DNA of 64,000 nucleotides from Populus alba (Eukaryota; Streptophyta; Magnoliopsida; Malpighiales; Salicaceae). The stretch spans positions 930,001 to 994,000 of the forward strand of contig NC_133295.1 in NCBI RefSeq assembly GCF_005239225.2, in the 5' to 3' direction. Each line of letters begins with the position of its first letter. The first letter of the stretch is position 1. The notes under the pieces are model-generated. The model saw nothing but the letters and a program-made list of their open reading frames with translations. It was not told the origin of the DNA and did not search any database. Position numbers and translations under genes: made by a program. This document shows positions 39,201 through 48,844 of this stretch, one piece after another.

Positions 39201-42200
39201 TAAGAGAGTTTATTTTCATAAAAAACAAGAAAGAAAATTCTATAACAACATGAAGAGAAATTCAAGGGTAAAAATGAGGTTTAGAGAGTGGAATTGTTAA
39301 AAGGAAGACACAATGGAATATCTAAACTTAGTGAGAAGGACCATCATGCCAGCTAAGCAGTGTTGTCTTTTGTAACTCTAGATTGTTTTCTGATGCCATT
39401 GTTTCTGATTTTCAATATAATTATAATAATCCATTTTTCACTCACATAGCACCTCAACACAGAATACAAGTACAAAGGAAAATGAAACACTTTTGGCTGT
39501 TGGGACTGCTTATGTGCAAGGGGAGGATGTTGCTGCTAGAGGACGTATTCTGCTGTTTTCTGTAGTGAAAAATCCAGAAAATTCTCAGATTTTGGTATGT
39601 TTTTTGATAGTTCTCTCTTTGCTTATAAATCCTTCTGTTTTATGTTCACCTAGTTATTACATAACTAGTCCACTATAGCAATCCCTTAAACCAATCTGTC
39701 TTTCAAACGTCTGCATTCATCAGTATTGATTTCATCACTGTGCTCTTCAGGTTTCAGAAGTTTATTCCAAGGAATTGAAAGGTGCTATATCTGCTTTAGC
39801 CTCACTTCAAGGCCATCTATTGATAGCTTCTGGTCCAAAAATTATTTTACACAAGTGGACCGGTACAGAGTTGACTGGTGTTGCATTTTCTGACGCTCCA
39901 CCATTATATGTCGTGAGCTTAAATATTGTAAGTGACACTCAACGGCAGCATCTCTTCTGAACTTTTCTTTACATAGCTATCTGTTGTAAAGTTGATTCAC
40001 TTTTTTCTGCTTGTTGCTATTGCATTTCAAAAGGAGAAAAAAAAATAAAAAATGAGGGGAGGGGGGGAATTCACTGATGTGAATTGTACTTTCTGATATT
40101 GATTGAATCATTTTGACCAAATTTTCTGTATCCAATAACAATGATGGGAATTTGTTAAAAATTGTTGTGTTTGGTTTGTCTTTATTACCCTTTCTCAATT
40201 TATGGAAAATAGATGGTTTTTGTTGTGCAAATTTATCCAGTGAGATTAGTTACTTCTAACTTTAGTCCAGAATTGCAGCAGGGCTCGCCAACATAACATG
40301 TTAGGTGGAAGCATTGATAGAAGCACTGCATCCTGTCTTTTTCATGTAACATTTGCACCTGCTTAATGCTTTCTTTTCCTCGTGGTCATACCTCTACATG
40401 CAATTGCAGGTGAAGAATTTTATTCTCTTGGGTGACATTCACAAAAGCATATACTTTCTTAGTTGGAAGGAGCAGGGAGCTCAGCTCAGCTTGCTGGCGA
40501 AGGATTTTGCCTCCCTTGATTGTTTCTCAACGGAGTTTTTGATTGATGGAAGTACTTTGAGCCTTGTGGTTTCAGATGAACAAAAGAATGTTCAGGTTTG
40601 GGCTTTATCACATGTTGCTTTCATGGATGTTGTCTGATATTGTTTTTGGTTGACAGCATTAGAATGGTGAGATAAAATTATATAAATTTGATTATGATGA
40701 AAAACTTGCAAGTAGGCTAGAAATTTTGATACCTTCAATATCTACTATGAAGTTAGTTTTTATCTTAACTTCCTCTTCTGCTTTTGACTAAATCATCATC
40801 GTTGTTCTGGAAATTTGAGAGACCTTCAATACTGTATTCACCTTTGCCACTTCACCTGGTAAGTCTTTCACTGTATTTTTAGACAGGTGAAATCCCTTCA
40901 CAGGCCATGATGGCTAGTCTTATCATTGCCATATTAAGGGGTGCATTATTGACTTAAAGCTGTGAAGTTTCTTAGCTCAAACAGAAAATGAATGTACAAA
41001 CTTGAGCAAATTTAGATTTTGAATGGGCAATTGTTTTGTCAAACATAATATATCTGCAACCAAAAGTAAAGATGCGACAAATGCGAGGCTGCAAATTAAA
41101 TTACTGCCATCATAGAATTCATGAATATACAAACCGCCAATGAATTTGAATTTTGATAACACATTGTTATGATTTTTATGCAATCTACATGCATTTCTGT
41201 TGCTAGAGATTCTTTTTGCTCATCGTTTTACTTTGAGAATATTTTTGAATGGAAACAAGGACTAGCAGGATGGGGTGAAGTCGGTTCTGTTTTCACTGAT
41301 TTTCAATTATTTTTTTTGGTGAAAACAGATATTCTATTATGCACCAAAGATGTCTGAGAGTTGGAAAGGACAGAAACTGCTTTCAAGGGCTGAATTTCAT
41401 GTTGGTGCCCTTGTTACTAAGTTCATGAGGTTGCAAATGCTTTCCCCTTCACTTGATCGAAGTGGTGCCGCTCCAGTTTCTGACAAGACCAATCGCTTTG
41501 CTTTACTGTTTGGTACTTTGGACGGCAGCATAGGTTGTATTGCACCTCTTGATGAGCTCACATTTCGTAGGCTGCAGTCACTGCAGAAGAAACTTGTTGA
41601 TGCTGTTCCCCATGTAGCTGGTTTAAACCCAAAATCATTCCGCCAGTTCCGCTCTGATGGAAAGGCTCACCGACCTGGCCCTGAAAGCATAGTTGATTGT
41701 GAAATGCTTTCCTAGTAAGTTCTTCCTGTTAAGTTAACAACCTGATTAAATGGGGGTGGTTAAGGCTGATTAACAACTTGTTTATCTTATGCCAAGTAAG
41801 CTTTCAATTTATAAGTAGGCCCAAGTCTTAAAGTGAGCATGCTCATTTATAAAAAGTACATAACTAACCATCAACAAAGTTTCTCATTTGCATCTGCTTC
41901 AACGAGGAATGAGAGAAATATAAATTACTAGTAATAAAGTTTTGGTTCTTTGTTTTGATTGGCAATCACACCATGTCGTCAAGGCTTATTTGTGATCTGT
42001 TTCTTACATGATCTCATTAAATAACTAGAATGTTGGGATGAGTTGTCATTGCTGTGATTCCAGTGAATGCGAGGCATCCATAGGCTGGCATTTGCTCATG
42101 GATTGTCATCTGTCATGATCACTTTGTCTACCGGACTAAATCTAGATGTTCCATTTTGCAGTTATGAGATGATCCCGTTGGAGGAACAGGTTGAAATTGC

Positions 42201-42276
42201 CCAACAGATTGGAACAACACGTGCTCAGATTTTGTCAAATTTGAACGACCTTACTCTGGGCACAAGCTTTCTGTGA
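24235..42276 (+). CDS. CPSF160: Cleavage and polyadenylation specificity factor subunit 1 (CPSF160), 1450 aa, 26 exons
   Basis: Exons: 24235-24557, 24992-25138, 25276-25429, 26432-26567, 27045-27190, 28015-28110, 28213-28265, 28533-28664, 29497-29548, 29673-29792, 30099-30233, 30864-30992, 31299-31376, 31951-32088, 33386-33480, 33966-34159, 36282-37060, 37213-37293, 37398-37463, 37573-37650, 38820-39044, 39463-39594, 39751-39927, 40410-40595, 41329-41714, 42162-42276. They sum to 4353 nt in frame. The product ([20 protein letters not shown] at the start, [20 protein letters not shown] near the end) is colinear with plant CPSF160: N-terminal MMS1-like beta-propellers, then a C-terminal CPSF_A region with [20 protein letters not shown]. 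It is the scaffold of the nuclear complex that recognises the poly(A) signal and cleaves pre-mRNA. Length fits the roughly 1440 residues known in Arabidopsis. No truncation seen. Several introns exceed 1 kb and carry transposon debris. Confidence 0.95.
27400..27775 (+). mobile_element. Possible solo LTR remnant inside CPSF160 intron 5
   Basis: The intron between 27190 and 28015 starts this block with TGATATGAAACATG. It later has a promoter-like stretch (AATATAAATAGGG near 27605), a T/A-rich R/U5-like tail and an ending near ATATATTCATGGTGGGCATA. That order is typical of plant copia-type LTRs. No second LTR, coding region or target duplication was identified. Confidence 0.35.
34765..35410. repeat. 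Repeat insertion in CPSF160 intron 16
   Basis: The 2.1-kb intron 34160-36281 contains GC-rich CAAGGCGAGGCTAGGCGACA and TGCCTAGGCGAGTGCCTCAT units, followed by AT-rich sequence with repeated TTATGGTATTTTAT. GGCGAGGC-type strings are common in plant dispersed repeats. I cannot set exact borders. Confidence 0.35.
38129..38175 (+). repeat. Compound microsatellite (CG)n(TG)n(AG)n in CPSF160 intron 20
   Basis: A run of GCGCGCGCGTGCGCG passes into TGTGTGTG and then GAGAGAGAG. About 90 bp apart downstream (near 38303 and 38395) two imperfect copies of TTGATTCCTACACTGT followed by CTTATCCTTTC form a small direct duplication. Confidence 0.85.
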
Positions 42277-42819
42277 CTGTAACCAGGTTAGAGGCAGGAA
42301 GTACTGCAGGGTACGATATCCTTCACAAGGGCAATCAACTGATGTGCTCAAACTACTTGGTGCCAGCGTGCTGTTCAAGTCCTGGAGGAACAATTAAATG
42401 CAAAAGCAGCAACCTGAAACTGGATCAAGATCACTCATTCAAGACCCTTGCCTTCTTGGCAGGACTGACACTGGAGCATAGCCATTGTGCATCCTTTGTA
42501 TCATTGGTAATTACTGTTCTGCATTTCAAAGGTTTCATGGCTTCAGCTCTAGAGAGTGGTAGCATCAAATAAGAAACGACAAATCTCAAACTTATCTGCC
42601 CAATGTTCTTGTAGAGCTGGAATTACTCGTTTGTTCAGAATTGACCATTCAAGCTGCTAAAACAGGCAATAGATAATATCCTCTTCTTTCTGTGCACCTC
42701 CTTTTTCCACTTTGCAAAATTAAGATGATGATGGAAAAGAACAGGGATCACATTCATTCTGACGAGTAATGGATAAGGTGGTGTGAGTTTTGTCTTGAAA
42801 CCTAACTGGAACCCGACTG

Positions 42820-42891
42820 CTATTTATTATTCAATATAAAATAAAAGTATATATATATATATAATTTTATTTTATATTGAATAATAAATAG
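42820..42891. repeat. Perfect 27-bp inverted repeat with 18-nt AT loop
   Basis: Arms at 42820-42846 and 42865-42891 are exact reverse complements (left arm begins CTATTTATTATTCAATATAA). They are separated by a TA-dinucleotide loop. The hairpin lies about 550 bp beyond the CPSF160 stop codon. Confidence 0.9.
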
Positions 42892-45171
42892 TGCATATTT
42901 TATATATTTATTTATTTTATTTATTTCTTAATAAATTTGTAGTAATATAATAGAAAATTGACTGGGATACTCGTTACCAATATACCTTCTTCTCTCAGTC
43001 TCTTTCGTATAATTAAATTATACCTAAAACTTATGAAACCCAAAAGAGCTGATTTGCAAGGATTTGGCTGCTGTATCACATCACATTTTAAGAATTGAAA
43101 AAATACACACACACACACTAAATGATACAAAGTAAATAAAAAAACCCCTACCTGCTTAATCATTATAATCTGATAGATTTTTAGTAACAAGAGTACACCA
43201 AGTAATCTAGAGAGTATATAATGTATTTATACATTATTACTTATGGTCATAGAACATACAACTCTGTTAGATGGGTTCTTTTGGGGGCAGAACTTAACAC
43301 CGTTTAATGGGTCGTTAATACTTACTGACTAAAAAAGAAGAAAAAATAATGCTCCTCACATGCACTACAGTGTCGTCATAATGCATATATTTTATAGCTA
43401 CATTAAATATTCAGTGTTTTTCTCACAAAAGTCTTTAGCTTGATCTTCAAGTTATGTCTTATAATAATATCATTTTTTAAGAAAAAGGTTCACTCTCTAA
43501 ATAACGTAATCCAAACCTCGAGTCAATAAATTGACCCGCAAGGCCGGACCAGTCTTGTAACTAGGCCTATAAGATAAATAACCAACGCATATGTTTATTT
43601 CTCCCAACAATAATTACATGGTCCTGACCAAGCAGCTAGCGAGCTAGGTGGTCCTTGGGAATGAAAGGCTGGTCCATGCCCGAAGAGAACGAAAATAATT
43701 AAATAAAAACAAAAATAAAAAATAGCTTCCTCCAAGAAACAAAGTGAGGATTTAAGAGTTTAATTACAGGCATAAGCCAGGCAGGCGGTCCATACCGTCC
43801 TCTTTCACCCCTTGCTTAGGCACCTCTCCCTTCACTAACCACCGTGTTTCATAAGATCCAGGAGGAAGAGAAGGCTGTTTATTTGGCTTGGCTTACTGCA
43901 TGATTCTGCTTCTGTCTGTCTTCTCCAACCTCCCATAGAGAAGGGCCTTATTAATGTTATTGCTATATGTCTGCCCTTGTTCTTGCTTCATGATCATGGC
44001 CATGGCCCTCTTTTTAAAAGCTATCCCCTCCCATACCTTTGGAAATCTTCCTTGGGAACCTGCTGCCTCAACTTCCACACAATCTTATTATAAAATTCAC
44101 CTTTGATGGGAGAGATTCAAAGGTAAGATCAAACACTCGAACAATCTTGGTCGACTTGGGATGGAGCAACTAGCAATATTGTCTACCTTCTTTCTGTAAA
44201 TACAAATGTATGGTCCTTGTGTAGATTAACTGGGGAGATTCATGAATATTGCAATTTCTGAAGCTTTCGGAAATGACTACTTGTAGATTAAAAAAAGTAC
44301 ATTGAAAAGACGTGAATGATCCATTCTGTAATCCAAGTACAAAAAAATGGGAGCAATGTTTTTTGTAATTCAAAATCACCACACAGCATCAAACCCAGTT
44401 GAGTTAATAAAGAAAGCTCGAGAGCGGATCAATGGCCGGTTTTGTTTCAGCCTGCAAGTCATCCCCAAGCAGCCAGCGAATCGAAGACATGTCTCGTCAA
44501 TGGACCCTATTTTGTAACATAGATTACAACAATCAAAAACTAATAATTTCGTTGTCGCATGCCCAAGAATTCTCCTTCTCTTTGTCAACCACAGCCCCAC
44601 CCTCTCATGTCTGGTCACATCCACATCTTAATTTCCACTACATTGATATTCTAGCCTCACTCTCTGTGTGATGGTTGAACTGCACTCTCCCATGGCCAGG
44701 GTACTGACAGGGACGACAATCGTGGGGCTCCATCTTCATTTATCTAGATACATGAGCCTTTTCACCTGTACAAAGAAGGTTACAGATATTTAATATTTTT
44801 AAATATAAAAATGGAGATAATACTCTCTAGCTCGATAATTTTTTATATCAAAAGTTATGTATTTGAATGGAGGCGAAGGGTGGTGCATCCTCCTCCTCTA
44901 TCTAGAAATGGATAATCTGAGCATAATAATGGAGGATGCACTTACTGGAGAGGGCAAGCGGTGCATGAATCAAGTGTGGCCATGGAATGGAGGGGAGGGG
45001 AGGGGAGGCTGTACAATTTGTTAATGCATCACATTCAATGGACCTCGAAGTGGCCCCCATCTATGGCCTTGTGCATCTCCCGAGGAGTGGTGTCTGTGCC
45101 TCTAACGGTGTTCATGACGACAGAAATACTGATGATGATGTTCGTCTTGTACTTTAAAGAAGGTGAAGTTG

Positions 45172-45262
45172 TTTTTTAAAATAATTTTTATTTAAAAATA
45201 TATTAAAATAATATTTTTTTATTTTTAAGATAATTACATTAAAAAAACATTAAAAAATTATA
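45172..45262 (+). mobile_element. Fragment of AT-rich MITE
   Basis: A stretch of TTTAAAATAATTTTTATTTA and TATTAAAATAATATTTTTTT resembles the interior of the MITEs at 46192 and 21170. No ends are preserved. Confidence 0.3.
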
Positions 45263-45290
45263 GCCTTTTTTTTCCGATCAACTAATTACT

Positions 45291-45515
45291 GAGTCTAGGC
45301 ATATATAAATTTAACAAATTACCAAATTTAATATCTTTAAATTTATACAAGCGCTAAACCCGAGTATATATAAATTTTGTAAACTATCAGACTCAACATC
45401 ATTAAATCTAATCAAATGCTCAGCCTAAGTACATATGGACCGTGTAAGTAATCGAACTCATCACCCCCGGACTCAACCAAGTGTTGAGCTCAAGTACATA
45501 TGACTTTGACAATCT
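45291..45515. repeat. Degenerate tandem repeat, unit about 65 bp, 3 to 4 units
   Basis: Units start at 45291 (GAGTCTAGGCATATATAAAT), 45362 (GAGTATATATAAATTTTGTA), 45427 (AAGTACATATGGACCGTG) and 45492 (AAGTACATATGACTTTG). Each is followed by a TCA/ACTCA segment and ends near GCTCAGCCT or GAGCTC. Spacings are 71, 65 and 65 bp. Confidence 0.7.
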
Positions 45516-46191
45516 TGTTAAGCTTTATATTGAACCATGAGATTTTGACGAGTCAGAAATATTTATTCTCTTTGATATATAAAAGATGTTTTAATGCTAT
45601 TAAAAAATAATGATTTTTTAATCTTTTCTTTTATAAAATGATAAAAATTATGGGCTATAAAAAAACTTTGGATCCTTGAAAGGAGGGGGGCAATCTCTTG
45701 GGGTTGAATATATTTTCTTAACACATAATTTCATTTTTCTCTCTAAATTATCTTTTCCTTTTTTCTATAAAAAAAAATGCATAGTTAAGTATTAAAGAGT
45801 TCTTAAATATATAAAAGAAGATCTTTTATAGGTATCAACTACCAACAACTCTAGCTTAACAGGCACCGAGTATTAGTTACCAGTTACCTTAGCCATGAAG
45901 AAGGAATAAAATTGCTGAAATCATGAGATTAATTGATCATCAAACACATAAATCTTACTCTTAAGCTTCTTGAATTTCTTGATACATAATCATAATTGAT
46001 GTAGCAATAACTTAAAAGGGTTTGGTTCAAACAAAAAGAAACTTGAAGGGTTATAGTTAGATGATTAATGTCGTATGCTTCCATTTAATTAAGGTTTAAA
46101 TCTCAAATTTGAAACGTTAGAATGTGAAAGAATAACGTTAAACATTAGAAAAACTTGAAGAGCTAAACTTGTAATTAATAAACCACACTTG

Positions 46192-46390
46192 AGGGTGTTT
46201 GGGAGTGTGGTTGTTGTTGCTTTTCAAAGTGTTTTTCACTTAGAAAAGCATGCCAATAATATTTTTTTATTTTTTTAAAAATCATTTTTGAGATCAGCAC
46301 ATTAAAATGATTTGAAAACATCCCAAGCTAAAAAAAAAAAAATCAAATTTTATGAAAAGCGCTTTCAAATGCAATCCCAAAAAGCCCTAA
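46192..46390 (+). mobile_element. hAT-like MITE, better preserved copy
   Basis: Begins GGGTGTTTGGGAGTGTGGTT and has TTGCTTTTCAAAGTGTTTTT, then CAGCACATTAAAATGATTTG. It ends AAGCGCTTTCAAATGCAATC CCAAAAAGCC. The ends are imperfect inverted repeats around the GTTTGGGA motif. It shares the layout of the copy at 47417. Confidence 0.7.
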
Positions 46391-47160
46391 TCATCCGACT
46401 TTGTCAAAAAGCAATCTTTGATTTCATAGAGAATTGGTTAAGCAAGATTTTTGAGACATGTCAATTTCCAATGCTGGTGCTGAACGGCGGTCAAGAAAAG
46501 ATGGAAGGTTATGGAGGAGGAAGATGGGGTGGGTGTGTTCAAATACCGAACAAAAAAAAATATAAATATAAAGATAAATTGGGTAATTAATACCCAAAAT
46601 ATAATTAAATATTTTAATAGCACAAGATGAAAAAGTTTTGGTAAAATAACATAATTTAAAAATATCGCAATTCAAAAATATAATATTTTAATAATATCAT
46701 GATTCATAAACGTGATATTTGATACATGTTGCGTTTTAACAGTTCATAATGGCGACACTAATGAGAAATGTTGCATTTCTGAACTATAATATTTTTTAAG
46801 GAGACCGTTTTAAGAAACAACCAAACATTTAATAAAACATTTAGATTGTAGGCAAAACGATTTGACCCGTTTAAGGCTACTATAAAATTTTGTGTCATTT
46901 TCATGTTTTAAGCCTAATTTTTTTTATAAAATTATAGTTTTTGTTAATCTAAAATTTTATTTACTTAATGAGTTTAGAGAGTTAAGATATTTACTATTTC
47001 ATCAAAATTCAGATAGAGTTTTTTCTATATAGAAACTATACCTGAATTTTTGTCATGCTTAAAAACTCTGCAAAAAACTACAATAACTACAATCAATAAA
47101 TTCTAACCAAACTCAATACATTCTCATATTTCATAATCACAGTAGCCTTATGAATGCATT

Positions 47161-47174
47161 ACACACACACACAC
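47161..47174 (+). repeat. (AC)7 microsatellite
   Basis: An ACACACAC run directly followed by ACATACAT, in the AT-rich spacer. Confidence 0.8.
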
Positions 47175-47258
47175 ATACATACATGAAAAATAAATATAAA
47201 ACAATTCAATAATATAATATTCATATAATGCTAAAATATATAAACATAATTCATATAT

Positions 47259-47888
47259 TTATCCATGTCTATGTCGTCTACTAGATGATTTAGACTCATT
47301 AGGAGCACGACCGAATCCAGCTTCTACTCTTGCTTGAGTAGCCTTGTCCTTTGCTATGACATCATAAGGAGTTAGCCTCTCTTCAAAGATTTAAAATCCA
47401 GTTCGATAAACATTTAGAGCGTGTTTGGCAGTGTGGTAGCGGTTGCTTTTTAAATAGCTTTTCGTGCCGAAAAGCATGCCAATGATATTTTTTTTTATTT
47501 TTTAAAAATTATTTTTAACATCAGCACATCAAAACGATCCAAAAAGTACAAACCGAACTCAATTTTAACAAAAAACAAATTTCATATTTAGGCAAAACGC
47601 AGGTGCAAACGCAGCACCAAACGCTGCCTTAACCACCTGGATGATATGGTGTAAAGCTTTGCTTTCTTCATCAATACTACGAGGATAAGATGCGTCCTCC
47701 CGACCTTCCCGTAGCAAGAAGTCAACCTAATATTAATAAAATATTAATGTTAAATTAAAATATAAATACATAAAACTCAACAGTTAACGTATATTAATCA
47801 TAAAAAATCTATTACTTGCATGATGAATATACTCGTCTTGTTGCTTGTATTGCATATATTCAGGTTGAGAAACTTGCTTGGGATCCAT
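47259..47888 (-). pseudogene. Decayed transposon-type ORF split by a MITE
   Basis: On the minus strand from 47888 the frame reads MDPKQVSQPEYMQYKQQDEY. It resumes about 47730-47640 as VDFLLREGREDASYPRSIDE, then ESKALHHIIQV, and after the MITE at 47417-47630 it continues IFEERLTPYDVIAKDKATQA to an RRHRHG end at 47259. The three blocks keep protein-like composition in a 20-30 percent GC region. The join between the first two needs a shift. I suspect a plant transposon-derived protein (plant-mobile-domain type is one option), but I cannot confirm a family. Confidence 0.5.
47417..47630 (-). mobile_element. hAT-like MITE inserted into the transposon ORF relic
   Basis: Plus-strand left end GTGTTTGGCAGTGTGGTAGC; right end GCAGCACCAAACGCTGCCTT, whose reverse complement (AAGGCAGCGTTTGGTGCTGC) matches the left end at the GTTTGG core. 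The interior has AGCATGCCAATGATATTTTT and CAGCACATCAAAACGATCC, as in the other copies. Orientation is arbitrary. Confidence 0.7.
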
Positions 47889-48844
47889 AGATATAACCCA
47901 TCATGTTATAATCATGCACCAAATCATATAGTACTCGTCAATAATCACATGAAACATCTTTGTAAATATTCAATTTCTTCATGCAACCCACTATGATATA
48001 TAATCACTATGTTGATCTAACCAATTGTAATCATTATTTTTACCAAGTGTTTAATAGGTTTTTTAAGAGAAAAGTGAGGGCATTAAAGGTATTTTTTCAC
48101 AAGAAAGAAATAACAATGTGTGTTTGATATGGTTTTAAATTTGTTTATATTTTAATTAATGTCACTCTTGTAAAATATATTATTTTAAATTATCAAGTTT
48201 TAAAAGCGCGACATGTAATGGTTGTATTTTCAAGATATGATATTTAATAGACATTTCGTTTCAAATTAAATTATTTCACTAAAAAAATTTAAAATAATAT
48301 TATTTTTTATTTTTAAATTTTCTGGGATAATTAAAAAAAAAACACCAAAATACAGAGGAAAAGGTGATGGGTTTAGTACGGCTGTGCTAGCTTTTACATG
48401 CAGAAAACGACAGAGGGTAATAATGATGAGAGAGGGTTCGCTTTTACTAATTTGTCTACTACTACTGCCCGCCTCAAGATCGCGAATGTTGGAAGCACGG
48501 AAGCAAAGCAAAGGCTAAGAATGGCGGCAACCCATTCCTCTATCATCAAATCCCACATCAAGCCTACATGACTCCACCCCACCCACCCACCCCCTAGAGA
48601 GATATACAGAGAGTTTTTTTCTTCTTCAGAAATAAAGACAAGCCCATATATGCTTGAAATTAAAGACATGGGGCACAAGAAGGTAGTCTAGCTTGTTTTG
48701 GTCTCTTTAAAAAGAAAGCCCCATAAGCAAGAAAATTGGAGAAGGTTGAAATTTGTGTGCAAGAAAGGTTCTTGTGGTTTGTTTTATGGGAAAGGGGATT
48801 TCCTAAATTGAGAAAAAAAAAATTATTCTTCTTTATTTTTCATT

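Larger units (their letters stand above)
42277..48844. other. Transposon-rich spacer between CPSF160 and the GRF gene
   Basis: It holds the CPSF160 3' UTR, an inverted repeat at 42820, a 65-bp tandem repeat at 45291, two MITEs and an antisense transposon ORF relic, listed separately. From 43500 to 45170 the base composition is less AT-rich and short frames occur, but none has a recognisable domain or splice pattern. The part next to 48844 should contain the GRF promoter and leader. Confidence 0.5.

Noticed and set aside
39450..39462. Acceptor at 39449 for CPSF160 exon 22
   Set aside because: It breaks the frame. The next AG (ending at 39462) gives [17 protein letters not shown] in frame, as in the family.
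43900..44125. microRNA precursor suggested by CCTCCCATAC and GATGGGAG strings (miR482/miR1448-like)
   Set aside because: The strings pair over only 7-8 bp and in the wrong arm order for that family; no long stem can be drawn.
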